DNA of 64,000 bases from Tepidimonas alkaliphilus. GTDB lineage: Bacteria > Pseudomonadota > Gammaproteobacteria > Burkholderiales > Burkholderiaceae_C. This document shows positions 1 through 7,244 of the stretch, piece by piece. Within the stretch, counting starts at the first letter, position 1. Every line of letters starts with the position of its first letter. The stretch covers positions 1 to 64,000 of the forward strand of contig NZ_VJNB01000003.1 of the NCBI RefSeq assembly GCF_007556595.1, read 5' to 3'. Below the pieces are notes generated by a model, which did no database searches, was not told where the DNA came from, and was given only the letters and a program-made list of their open reading frames with translations. A program made the position numbers and the translations under genes.

Positions 1-163
1 GCCTTGTGGACGCTGCAGTTCAGCCCCCCGGCGCCTCCGCAGGTTGCCGCGCCTCGGGTGCTGGCAGCGCTTCAGGGGCGGGGGCCACCAGCTGCGCCGC
101 CAGCACCCGAGGCGCGGCAACCTGCGGAGGCGCCGGGGGGCTGAACTGCAGCGTCCACAAGGC
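1..163. repeat. 65-bp perfect inverted repeat at window edge
   Basis: Bases 1-65 are the exact reverse complement of bases 99-163, with a 33-base spacer (66-98). The right arm lies inside a TonB-like reading frame; the left arm makes that frame read back through its own complement and meet a stop at 20-22. The repeat starts at the first base of the window, so it may extend further left. A perfect 65-bp arm inside a coding sequence is typical of fold-back chimeras at contig ends. A real inversion or hairpin cannot be excluded from this window alone. Confidence 0.9.
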
Positions 164-289
164 AGCCGCGTGCGCGGCCAGCACGCCGCCGCTGACGGCC
201 AAGGTGCGCCGCGACCGCGGCACCGTGCCCGCAGCGTCTGGGCTGCCAGCTTGGGATGGGCTGAAAGGGGCCATGTGCGCGTTCATCAT
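20..289 (-). CDS. TonB-like energy transducer, N-terminal fragment (broken by inverted repeat)
   Basis: The visible 89 residues have the layout of the TonB N-terminus: a short cytoplasmic stretch, a single hydrophobic segment (around residues 30-47, preceded by RSRR) and then a Pro/Ala-rich region beginning SPPAPPQVAAP. TonB couples the proton-motive force, via ExbBD, to outer-membrane receptors such as the one encoded at 2275-4563. The start ATG at 287-289 overlaps the stop of the preceding small ORF. The last 15 or so codons are read from the repeat arm and are probably not the true sequence; the periplasmic C-terminal domain is missing. The call rests on architecture and on its place at the end of a siderophore-receptor gene set, not on a diagnostic motif. 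Confidence 0.55.
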   Translation of the reverse strand: MMNAHMAPFSPSQAGSPDAAGTVPRSRRTLAVSGGVLAAHAAALWTLQFSPPAPPQVAAPRVLAAQLVAPAPEALPAPEARQPAEAPGG

Positions 290-369
290 CGCGGGCTGCG
301 CAACACCCACCAGCCCGCTATCGCTACGGCGGCCAGAGCGCCGAGCCAGGCCCACAGCATTTCACTCAT
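286..369 (-). CDS. 27-residue single-pass membrane peptide
   Basis: A short ORF starting [10 protein letters not shown] and ending WWVLRSPR, almost entirely one hydrophobic helix with a basic C-terminal tail, which suggests an inner-membrane peptide. Its ATG (367-369) overlaps the stop of the FMN oxidoreductase gene upstream, and its stop (286-288) overlaps the ATG of the TonB-like gene in an ATGATGA arrangement. This double overlap implies translational coupling and is the main evidence that it is a gene. No family was recognised. A role beside TonB or the receptor is only an inference from position. Confidence 0.5.
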   Translation of the reverse strand: MSEMLWAWLGALAAVAIAGWWVLRSPR

Positions 370-1483
370 CTTCGGCATCTCCTGCATGTCGATGGGGCGT
401 CGCATCGGTCATAGGGATTAAGGTTACGCTTCGAGTTTCATGGGGGCTGGCGCAGCCCAGCAGCGCCAGCGTGGCTTGGAACGCGTCGCGCCAGTGGCGC
501 CAAAAGCGAGCCACCCCGCGCGCGCCGTCTTGGGCCAGAGCCTGCACCACCGGACGGCCTACCAGCACCGCGTCGGCGCCCAGCGCCAGCGCCTTGACAG
601 CGTCGGCGGCGCAACGCAGACCGCCATCGACCAGGACGCAGCGGCGTCCATCGACGGCGGCCAGCACCGCCGGCAGCGCTTGCGCGGTGGCTGGCAAGCC
701 GTCGAGCACCCGGCCCCCGTGGTTGGAGACGATCAGAGCATCGCCAAGGTTGTGGTCGCAGATCCGGCGGGCATCGTCGGGGTGCAGCACGCCCTTGAGC
801 ACCAGCGGCAGCTCCAGCCGTCGGCGCAGCCAAGCCACGTCATCCCAGCGCAGCGCGCAGCCGAGCAGGGTTTCCAGCGTGCCCCGCGGGGCGGCGGCCG
901 GCAAATTCGGCTGCGGCCAGTCCGGAGGCAAAGCAAAGCCGGCGTCTTGCTCGCGCGCGCTGGGCCACTGAAGCGGGGCATCGACGGTCAGCACGATGGC
1001 TTCATAGCCGGCGCGCTGCGCACGTTGCGCCAGCCGCCACCAGTCTTCGCGGCCTCCATAAGGATAAAGCTGAAACCACAGCGGGCCGCGCTGCGGCTCG
1101 GCGCGCACCGCGTCGGCCACCGCTTCCAGCGGCACGGTGGCCTGCGTGGACAGGACGAAGCCCGCCCCCTGAACCGCGCTGGCCAGCGCCGCGCCGAGCT
1201 CCGCCTCGGGATGCGCCAGCCGCAGGTGGGCCATGGGGGCGACGAGCCAGGGCGTCGGCCAGCGTTGCCCCAGCAGCGTGGTCGAGATGTCCACCTGCGT
1301 GGGGGTGGACAGCACACGGGGCAGCCAGCCGATCGAGCGCCAGGCGCGTTCGTTGGCGCGCAGGGTGATCTCGTCGCCAGCGCCACCCAAAAAATACGCC
1401 GCGGCGGCTGCGTCCATCCCGGCGGGCAACGCGGTGGCCGCGCAGCGCGGCGACGGAGCGGGCTGGGTCGCGTGCAGGGTCAT
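362..1483 (-). CDS. FMN-dependent alpha-hydroxy-acid oxidoreductase (LldD / glycolate-oxidase family)
   Basis: 373 residues, the usual length of the family. FMN-linked TIM-barrel enzymes of this group oxidise L-2-hydroxy acids such as lactate to 2-oxo acids. The signature SNHGGR occurs with the catalytic base His255 followed by GGR; other family elements are a WLVAPMA strand near the start, LVLKG (FMN-phosphate-side Lys) and the DGGLR...[11 protein letters not shown]-terminal FMN-binding run. The ATG at 1483 overlaps the piuC stop (ATGA), so it is preferred over a GTG at 1495. The substrate cannot be read from sequence. Its position in an iron-receptor gene set suggests a link to iron metabolism or a redox role rather than lactate growth, but that is inference. 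Confidence 0.8.
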   Translation of the reverse strand: MTLHATQPAPSPRCAATALPAGMDAAAAAYFLGGAGDEITLRANERAWRSIGWLPRVLSTPTQVDISTTLLGQRWPTPWLVAPMAHLRLAHPEAELGAALASAVQGAGFVLSTQATVPLEAVADAVRAEPQRGPLWFQLYPYGGREDWWRLAQRAQRAGYEAIVLTVDAPLQWPSAREQDAGFALPPDWPQPNLPAAAPRGTLETLLGCALRWDDVAWLRRRLELPLVLKGVLHPDDARRICDHNLGDALIVSNHGGRVLDGLPATAQALPAVLAAVDGRRCVLVDGGLRCAADAVKALALGADAVLVGRPVVQALAQDGARGVARFWRHWRDAFQATLALLGCASPHETRSVTLIPMTDATPHRHAGDAEDE

Positions 1484-2169
1484 GTCGAAGCCCACATGCG
1501 CAAGAGGTTGTGATAGACCCCGGTCAACGCGGTGGTCTGCGCGGTTTCCCCTAGCTGCTGGCGCAACTGCAGCAGATTCATGTCCAGCTCAAAGAGCAGG
1601 CGGCGCTGCTCGTCGTGGCGCACCATGCTCTCGATCCAAAGGAAGCTGGCCAGCCGCGTGCCGCGCGTGACGGGCGTGACTTCGTGCAGGCTGGTGCCGG
1701 GGTAGAGCACCGCGTCCCCGGCGGGCAGCTTGACGCGCTGCACGCCATACGTGTCGTGGATGGTGAGTTCGCCGCCATCGTATTCATCGGGGTCGCTCAA
1801 GAAGACCGTGCACGACAGATCGGAGCGTACCCATTGGCCATCGGCCTGGGAGTGCAGCACCGCGCCATCGATGTGCCGGCCATACGCGGGCGCTTGCGGG
1901 CGGTAGCGGTTGAAGAGGGGGTTAAAAATTTTGCGCGGCAACGCGGCGGAAAAAAACAGCGGTTCGCGCTGCAGAGCGGTCAGCACCATGGCTCGCAGCT
2001 CGGCGGCCTGGGGGCTGTCGTGGGCCAGTTGCTCGTTGTGCTTGACGAGCGCCGCCTGGCTGCCGGCGCTCAAGCGGCCATCCCGCCAGGGCGCATCAGC
2101 GGCGTCGAGCACGGCTCGAATGTGGGCGCGCTCGTCGGCGGTCAACAAGCCTTGAAGGTGAAGCAGCAT
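1480..2169 (-). CDS. piuC: Fe(II)/2-oxoglutarate dioxygenase PiuC/YbiX (PKHD-type hydroxylase)
   Basis: 229 residues, matching the PKHD-type hydroxylase family. The iron facial triad is visible: His99 and Asp101 in GRHIDGA and His162 in SLHEVTP, followed by a 2-oxoglutarate-binding Arg in TRGTR. The N-terminus (LQGLLTADE) and the central [18 protein letters not shown] block are family-typical. PiuC genes sit beside catecholate siderophore receptors (fiu/piuA) in many proteobacteria, as here; the hydroxylation substrate is not established. A strong rho-independent terminator separates it from the receptor gene upstream, so it may be only partly co-transcribed. It overlaps the following oxidoreductase by ATGA. 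Confidence 0.92.
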   Translation of the reverse strand: MLLHLQGLLTADERAHIRAVLDAADAPWRDGRLSAGSQAALVKHNEQLAHDSPQAAELRAMVLTALQREPLFFSAALPRKIFNPLFNRYRPQAPAYGRHIDGAVLHSQADGQWVRSDLSCTVFLSDPDEYDGGELTIHDTYGVQRVKLPAGDAVLYPGTSLHEVTPVTRGTRLASFLWIESMVRHDEQRRLLFELDMNLLQLRQQLGETAQTTALTGVYHNLLRMWAST

Positions 2170-2199
2170 CGGATGGCTTCAAGATACGGTGACATCGTT

Positions 2200-2239
2200 A
2201 AAAAGGGGCCCGATGATCCGGTTGGGCGCATCGGGCCCC
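2200..2239 (-). terminator. Rho-independent terminator between siderophore receptor and piuC
   Basis: On the minus strand a 10-bp perfect stem (GGGGCCCGAT paired with ATCGGGCCCC, bases 2230-2239 and 2205-2214) with a 15-base loop is followed directly by TTTTT (2204-2200). It lies 35 bases after the receptor stop and 30 bases before the piuC start, so it should terminate or attenuate receptor transcription before piuC. Confidence 0.8.
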
Positions 2240-2274
2240 AAGCCCCTTGGGAGCACCTTAAACGACAAAACCCC

Positions 2275-4563
2275 TCAGAAGACGGTTTTCAGGCTCAAAA
2301 ACACGCGCCGCGGGGCGCCGGGGGTGTAAAAGCCCCGGTAAAGCCCGTCGGCGTAGAGCTTGTCGGTCAAATTGTTGACCGTCAATTTGACCGTGGTGCG
2401 CTCATCGACCGTGTATTCGACCATGCCGTCCAGCGTGGTGAACGCGGGTGCCACCACCGTGCGGTTGCCCACGGGGCTTTGCTCGCTGCGATGGTTGACG
2501 CCCAGGCCCAGCCGCCATTGGGGCGCGACGCGGTAGGTGGTCCAGGCGCTCAGGCTGTGCTTGGGCGTCAAACCGGGACGGTCGCCGACGCGCTCGACCA
2601 CGCCGTTGGGCGGGCAGGTGGCGTCGTTGCAGCGGTCGATCTTGGCGCTGGGGATCCAAGTGTGGTTGTAGAAGATTTCCCACTTCGGCGTGATGCGGCC
2701 GGCGGCGTTGATCTCCACGCCGGTGGCATGCCGCTTGCCCGACAGCAGCAGCTGCTGCGCGGCGCTGTCGGGGTCGGTGTTGCGCTCGTTGTATTTTTCG
2801 GAGCGAAACAGTGCCACCCCCACCAGCGCGCGCTGCTCGAACAGCTCCCATTTGGCGCCGACTTCGAGGTTGCGGCTTTTTTCTGGCGGCGTCTTGGCAA
2901 GCTTGGCGTTGGTGCTGCCCGGATCGAAGTTGCCGAGCGCGAACTGATACGTGTCGCCCGACAGGTTGTAAGACTGCCCGAACGAGGCGTAGTAGGATGA
3001 GACCGCGTCGGCGTCGAAGATCACGCCGAGGCGCGGGCTCCAGACGTTGTCGCGGCGCGAGCCGGTGGCGCCGCTGGCGGCGTCGCGGTAGTCGGCCTCG
3101 AAACGGTCGAAGCGCACGCCGCCGACCAGTTTCCAGCGCGGCGCCACCTCCACCGCATCCTGCAGATAGACCCCGATGCTCTTGGCGTCGAAGGTGTTGT
3201 AGATCCAGGTGCGGGTGTCGTCGCGGCGCGCGCCGTCGTTGGGCGTGCCCACGCGCGTCAGGCGCACGCTGGCCGGTGCGGTGGCGGGCAGCGCGCCGCC
3301 GCCATTGTTGTTGTTGCGGCGCGCGTCTTCGTCGGTGATGTCGATCCCCGCGGTAAGGTGATGGCGCCAGCCCGCGGCTTCGAACTTGTGGCTGTAGTCG
3401 GCCTGCAGCTGGGTGATGTCGCTGATGCCGCGGCGCCCTTTGAAGTTGTTGCGCGACAGGATGGTGTTGGGCCCGGGTGGATTGGTCAGGCTGACCGTCT
3501 GTCCCGGGCACAGGGTGGCGTTGTTCTGGCAGAAGCTCACCACGGTGGCCCAGAGGTCGCGCTCGTAGCGTCCGTGGCGCAGGGTGGTTTTGAGCTCCTC
3601 CTGCGGGCTCAAGCGCCAGGTGTGCGACAGCGTCAACACGTTTTGTTCGCTGTTGAGGTAGTTGCTGGCCAGCCCGTAATAGTTTTTGGCTGGCAGCACC
3701 GGCACGATGCGCCGCCCGGTCTCGCCAGAGTTGCCGGTCAGCAGCCAGGGGTGGTTGTAGTTGGGGCGTTGCCGGGTTTCCAGGTGATAGAGGTCGATGG
3801 CGAACTCGTGCCGCTCGCCGATGCCGGTGCGCAGCGCCACCGCCAGCCCGCGGCGGTCATCCTTGGCGCCCCAGAGGTCGGCCTCTTGCGCCATGGCGTT
3901 GAGCCGCACGGCGGCGCCGCTGCCGAGCTGGCGGTTCAGGTCGGCCTGCAGGCGGCGGTGGTGGCCGTTGCCGACCGTGGCCTCCAGCTCGTAGCGATCC
4001 ATCAGGAACGGCTGCTTGGTGACCTGGTTGACCACGCCACCGGTGGAGCCCTTGCCGAACAGCATGGAGGCCGAGCCCTTGAGCACCTCGACGCGGTCGG
4101 TGGCGAAGGTGTCGCGGGTGATCAGCTGGCCTTCGCGCATGCCGTCGCGGTAGATGTCGCCGGCCTGGCCGAGCGAAAAGCCGCGCAGCCGCACATCCTC
4201 TTCACCGGTTTCGCCGGCCTGGAACGTGATGCCGGCGGTGGTGCGCAGCACGTCGCGGAAGTCGTCCAGGTTGCGGTCGTCCAGCAGCCGCTCGGTCATG
4301 ACGGTGACGTTTTGCGGGATGTCGCGCAGCGACTGCTCGCCTTTACCAAGCCGCGTGGTGCCGGGCTTGAGGGTGGATTTGGAGCGCACCTCGGCGGGGT
4401 CTTGCTGACCGGTGACGGTGACGGTCTCCAGCGTGCCAGCGGCCTGGGGTGCGGGCGGCTGCGTTTGCGCGACGGCGTGCAAGCTGGCGGCCAGCAACGC
4501 TGCGCCAAGCGGCAGCACCGGCGCGTTGCGCAACGGGAAGGAGGCGGTGGATTCAAGTTGCAT
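2275..4563 (-). CDS. TonB-dependent catecholate-type siderophore receptor (Fiu/FhuE-like)
   Basis: 762 residues from the ATG at 4563. That start is chosen because it gives a signal peptide (MQLESTASFPLRNAPVLP then a hydrophobic run ending HAVAQ); an in-frame ATG 21 codons upstream gives no signal. A TonB box (ETVTVTG) follows, then the plug domain (IPQNVTVMTERLLDD, VRLRGFS, VEVLKGSASMLFGKGSTGGVVN) and a 22-strand barrel ending in the outer-membrane Phe (LSLKTVF). The plug sequence and the QNVTVMT element are those of TonB-dependent siderophore receptors of the Fiu/FhuE group, which import Fe(III) chelates. The piuC neighbour supports a catecholate ligand; the exact siderophore cannot be read. 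Confidence 0.93.
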   Translation of the reverse strand: MQLESTASFPLRNAPVLPLGAALLAASLHAVAQTQPPAPQAAGTLETVTVTGQQDPAEVRSKSTLKPGTTRLGKGEQSLRDIPQNVTVMTERLLDDRNLDDFRDVLRTTAGITFQAGETGEEDVRLRGFSLGQAGDIYRDGMREGQLITRDTFATDRVEVLKGSASMLFGKGSTGGVVNQVTKQPFLMDRYELEATVGNGHHRRLQADLNRQLGSGAAVRLNAMAQEADLWGAKDDRRGLAVALRTGIGERHEFAIDLYHLETRQRPNYNHPWLLTGNSGETGRRIVPVLPAKNYYGLASNYLNSEQNVLTLSHTWRLSPQEELKTTLRHGRYERDLWATVVSFCQNNATLCPGQTVSLTNPPGPNTILSRNNFKGRRGISDITQLQADYSHKFEAAGWRHHLTAGIDITDEDARRNNNNGGGALPATAPASVRLTRVGTPNDGARRDDTRTWIYNTFDAKSIGVYLQDAVEVAPRWKLVGGVRFDRFEADYRDAASGATGSRRDNVWSPRLGVIFDADAVSSYYASFGQSYNLSGDTYQFALGNFDPGSTNAKLAKTPPEKSRNLEVGAKWELFEQRALVGVALFRSEKYNERNTDPDSAAQQLLLSGKRHATGVEINAAGRITPKWEIFYNHTWIPSAKIDRCNDATCPPNGVVERVGDRPGLTPKHSLSAWTTYRVAPQWRLGLGVNHRSEQSPVGNRTVVAPAFTTLDGMVEYTVDERTTVKLTVNNLTDKLYADGLYRGFYTPGAPRRVFLSLKTVF

Positions 4564-4624
4564 GGGATGGTGGCTCCGTGTCAATGAGCTGTCAGAAAAG
4601 TGATGCGAAGGTGATTTTATACAC

Positions 4625-4645
4625 AAATGAGAAACGTTTTTATTC
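4625..4645. promoter_or_regulatory. Candidate Fur box upstream of siderophore receptor
   Basis: The stretch begins AAATGAGAA and continues ACGTTTTTATT, giving one half-site identical to the AATGAGAA arm seen in many proteobacterial Fur boxes and a weaker opposite half. It sits about 70 bases before the receptor start, next to minus-strand TATACT (4651-4646) and TATAAA (4621-4616) -10-like hexamers, where iron repression would be expected. It is a by-eye match with several mismatches. Confidence 0.4.
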
Positions 4646-4669
4646 AGTATAGGACGTGACGATCGAGCG

Positions 4670-4714
4670 GATAGAGACTATCAATGTTAAACTTTGATTG
4701 TTGTGGGCTATGAT
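4670..4714 (+). promoter_or_regulatory. ahpC upstream region: two short palindromes and a -10 element
   Basis: GATAG-AGA-CTATC (4670-4682) is a perfect inverted repeat, and ATCAA...TTTGAT (4680-4698) is a second, looser one. TATGAT at 4709-4714 is a plausible -10 for ahpC. The palindromes could bind a peroxide regulator, but the 3-base spacing of ATAG/CTAT does not fit the canonical OxyR spacing of 7, so no regulator is assigned. Confidence 0.4.
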
Positions 4715-4798
4715 GCACGGGTCGCGGCGCCTCAAAGCGCCAGCGCGGGCGGACGCCTTGAGCGCCGCGTTCATTCCGCAACCACGAAAGGAGCAGCC

Positions 4799-5362
4799 AT
4801 GTCGCTGATCAACAAGCAAGTGCAACCGTTCAAGGTGCAAGCCTTCCACAACGGCAAGTTCGTCGAGATCACCGAGCAGTCGCTCAAAGGGCACTGGTCG
4901 GTGCTGATCTTCATGCCGGCGGCCTTCACTTTCAACTGCCCGACCGAGGTGGAAGATGCGGCGGAAAACTACGCTGAGTTTCAAAAGCTGGGGGCGGAGG
5001 TTTATGTCGTCACCACTGACACGCACTTCTCGCACAAGGTGTGGCATGAGACCTCGCCGGCGGTCGGCAAGGCCAAGTTCCCGTTGATCGGCGACCCGAC
5101 GCATCAGCTGACCCGCCAGTTCGACGTGCACATCGATGAGGAAGGTCTGGCGCTGCGCGGCACGTTCGTGATCGATCCCAACCTGGTCATCAAGACCGCC
5201 GAGATCCACGACAACGCCATCGCGCGCGACGTCAAAGAGACGCTGCGCAAGCTCAAGGCGGCCAAATACGTCGCCGAGCACCCGGGCGAGGTCTGCCCGG
5301 CCAAGTGGAACGAGGGCGCCAAGACCATCGCCCCGTCGCTGGATTTGGTTGGCAAGATCTGA
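4799..5362 (+). CDS. ahpC: Alkyl hydroperoxide reductase peroxiredoxin subunit AhpC
   Basis: 187 residues, the standard AhpC length. This cytosolic 2-Cys peroxiredoxin reduces H2O2, organic peroxides and peroxynitrite and is re-reduced by AhpF, encoded next. The peroxidatic Cys47 lies in FNCPTE and the resolving Cys166 in GEVCPAKW; the TDTHFSHKVWH segment and FPLIGDPT are family hallmarks. The start at 4799 is fixed by a strong AAAGGAG ribosome site six bases upstream; an in-frame ATG 35 codons earlier lacks one and would add a non-homologous tail. The residue before CPTE is Asn, where enterobacterial AhpC has Val. Confidence 0.97.
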   Translation: MSLINKQVQPFKVQAFHNGKFVEITEQSLKGHWSVLIFMPAAFTFNCPTEVEDAAENYAEFQKLGAEVYVVTTDTHFSHKVWHETSPAVGKAKFPLIGDPTHQLTRQFDVHIDEEGLALRGTFVIDPNLVIKTAEIHDNAIARDVKETLRKLKAAKYVAEHPGEVCPAKWNEGAKTIAPSLDLVGKI

Positions 5363-5437
5363 TCACTGTATGAGGCGGCGCCACGATCCAGCGGTCGCAG
5401 CGCTGCCGCACTGAACCTCCCTATCCCTGGATGCGCG

Positions 5438-5458
5438 CCGCCCCGCCCATCGGGGCGG
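5438..5458 (+). other. GC-rich hairpin between ahpC and ahpF
   Basis: CCGCCCCG (5438-5445) pairs with CGGGGCGG (5451-5458) around a 5-base loop. No U-run follows, so it is not a classic terminator. It could be an RNA processing or stability element that lowers ahpF relative to ahpC. Confidence 0.45.
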
Positions 5459-5504
5459 TGGGGGAGGGCTGTCCCAGTCACCCGAACCACGAGAGGACTC
5501 CCCG

Positions 5505-7085
5505 ATGCTCGACGCCCAACTTCAGAGCCAACTGCGCGCCTACCTGGCGCACGTCAAGCAGCCCTTCGAGCTGGTGGCCTCGCTGGATGACTCGGCCAGC
5601 GCGCGCGAGATGCTGGAGCTGCTGCAGGAGATCGCCAGCCTGTCGGAGGGGCGCATCACCGTGCGCACGGACGGCAGCGCGCCGCGCCGCCCGTCGTTCG
5701 CGCTGCAGCGTCCCGGCGAGCCGGCACGGCTGACGTTCGCCGCGATTCCGCTCGGCCACGAGTTCACGTCGCTGGTGCTGGCGCTGCTGTGGATGGGCGG
5801 CCACCCGCCGAAGGTAGCGCCCGAGGTGCTGCAGCAGGCAGCTGAGCTGTCCGGCGAGCACGACTTCGAGGTCTATATGTCGCTGTCGTGCCACAACTGC
5901 CCGGACGTGGTGCAGGCGCTGGCGCTGCTGGCGATCGTCAACCCACGCGTGCGCACCACCGTCATCGACGGCGCGTTGTTCCAGCAGGAGGTGCAGGAGC
6001 GCAACGTGATGGCGGTGCCGCTGGTGCTGCGCGCCGGGCAGGTGCTGCACTCCGGCCGTGCGACACTGGAAGAATTGCTGGCCAAGTTGGACGACGGCGC
6101 GCGTGCGCGCGCCGCGCAGGCGTTGGCGGCCAAGGAGCCGTTCGATGTGCTGGTGGTCGGCGGCGGGCCGGCCGGCGCGGCGGCGGCGGTGTACGCGGCG
6201 CGCAAGGGCATCCGCACCGGGCTGCTGGCCGAGCGGCTGGGCGGCCAGGTCAACGACACGCTGGCGATCGAGAACTACCCGTCGGTGCTCCAAACCGAGG
6301 GGCCGAAGATGGCCGCGGCGCTCGAGGCGCAGGTGCGCCACTATGAGGTGGACGTGATGAACGGCCAGCGCGCGGTGGCGCTGCGCCCGGCGGCGCAGCC
6401 CGACGGCTGGATTGGCGTGGAGGTGGAGGGCGGCGCGACGCTGCGCGCGCGCAGCGTGGTGCTGGCCACCGGTGCGCGCTGGCGCAACCTGAACGTGCCC
6501 GGCGAGGCCGAGTACAAGAACCGCGGCGTGGCTTATTGCCCGCACTGCGACGGCCCGCTGTTCAAGGGCAAGCGCGTGGCGGTGATCGGCGGCGGCAACT
6601 CGGGCGTGGAGGCTGCCATCGACCTGGCCGGCATCGTCGCGCACGTGACGCTGCTGGAGTTCGCCGAGCAGCTCAAGGCCGACGCGGTGTTGGTCAGCAA
6701 GCTCAAGAGCCTGCCCAACGTCACGATCCTGACGCAGGCGCAGACGCTGGCCATCCTCGGCGATGGCCAGCGCGTCACCGGTTTGCGCTTTCGCGACCGT
6801 GCCAGCGGCGCTGAGCATGAGCTGGCGCTGGAGGGCGTGTTCGTGCAGATTGGGCTGGTGCCCAACACCGAGTGGTTGGACGGGGTGGTGGCGCGCAACC
6901 GCTTTGGCGAAATCGAAATCGACGCCGCCTGCCACACCAGCGTGCCGGGGGTGTTCGCCGCTGGCGACTGCACCACGGCGCCGTACAAGCAGATCGTGGT
7001 CGCCGCGGGCGAAGGCGCCAAAGCGGCGCTGTCGGCCTTCGACTTCTTGATCCGCACGCCCGCGCCCGAGCCGGTCGCAGCTTGA
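5505..7085 (+). CDS. ahpF: Alkyl hydroperoxide reductase flavoprotein subunit AhpF
   Basis: 526 residues, full length. AhpF passes electrons from NADH through FAD and two disulfide centres to AhpC. The N-terminal tandem thioredoxin-fold domain carries Cys129-HN-Cys132 (SLSCHNC). The FAD site is [15 protein letters not shown], the TrxR-like redox centre is Cys345-PH-Cys348 (YCPHCDGP), and the NAD site is [13 protein letters not shown]. All four cysteines fall at the E. coli residue numbers. The C-terminal [16 protein letters not shown] is the second FAD motif. The gene follows ahpC after 142 bases that contain a GC-rich hairpin and ends before a strong terminator at 7148. Confidence 0.97.
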   Translation: MLDAQLQSQLRAYLAHVKQPFELVASLDDSASAREMLELLQEIASLSEGRITVRTDGSAPRRPSFALQRPGEPARLTFAAIPLGHEFTSLVLALLWMGGHPPKVAPEVLQQAAELSGEHDFEVYMSLSCHNCPDVVQALALLAIVNPRVRTTVIDGALFQQEVQERNVMAVPLVLRAGQVLHSGRATLEELLAKLDDGARARAAQALAAKEPFDVLVVGGGPAGAAAAVYAARKGIRTGLLAERLGGQVNDTLAIENYPSVLQTEGPKMAAALEAQVRHYEVDVMNGQRAVALRPAAQPDGWIGVEVEGGATLRARSVVLATGARWRNLNVPGEAEYKNRGVAYCPHCDGPLFKGKRVAVIGGGNSGVEAAIDLAGIVAHVTLLEFAEQLKADAVLVSKLKSLPNVTILTQAQTLAILGDGQRVTGLRFRDRASGAEHELALEGVFVQIGLVPNTEWLDGVVARNRFGEIEIDAACHTSVPGVFAAGDCTTAPYKQIVVAAGEGAKAALSAFDFLIRTPAPEPVAA

Positions 7086-7147
7086 TCGATGCCGCCTCCG
7101 GGGGCTCGCCAGGGCCACCACCGGGCTACGGGCGCAGCATGCATCTC

Positions 7148-7173
7148 ACCACCCCTTGGAGGGGTGGTTTTTT
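7148..7173 (+). terminator. Rho-independent terminator of ahpCF
   Basis: ACCACCCC (7148-7155) pairs perfectly with GGGGTGGT (7161-7168) around TTGGA, followed by a T6 run (7168-7173). It lies 63 bases after the ahpF stop. Confidence 0.9.
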
Positions 7174-7204
7174 GGTCTTATACTTAAATACAAATCACTC
7201 TCGG
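7156..7204 (+). promoter_or_regulatory. Candidate hmuR promoter and Fur-like operator
   Basis: TTGGAG (7156-7161), 17 bases, then TATACT (7179-7184) makes a plausible sigma70 promoter whose -35 hexamer is the loop of the ahpF terminator. AAATACAAATCACTCTC (7186-7202), just downstream of the -10, resembles degenerate Fur boxes (AAAT...ATTCTC). Haem uptake operons are usually Fur-controlled, so repressor binding at the start point is plausible but unproven. Confidence 0.4.
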
Positions 7205-7244
7205 TTGTGTTGAGTTTTCTGTCGATGTTGAGATCGGGGGCACT

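Noticed and set aside
4670-4698. OxyR operator upstream of ahpC
   Set aside because: ATAG and CTAT are separated by 3 bases instead of the 7 of the OxyR consensus, and the next ATAG/CTAT pair is missing; kept only as unassigned palindromes.
5438-5458. Terminator between ahpC and ahpF
   Set aside because: The stem is strong but no U-tract follows, and ahpF has no obvious independent promoter after it.
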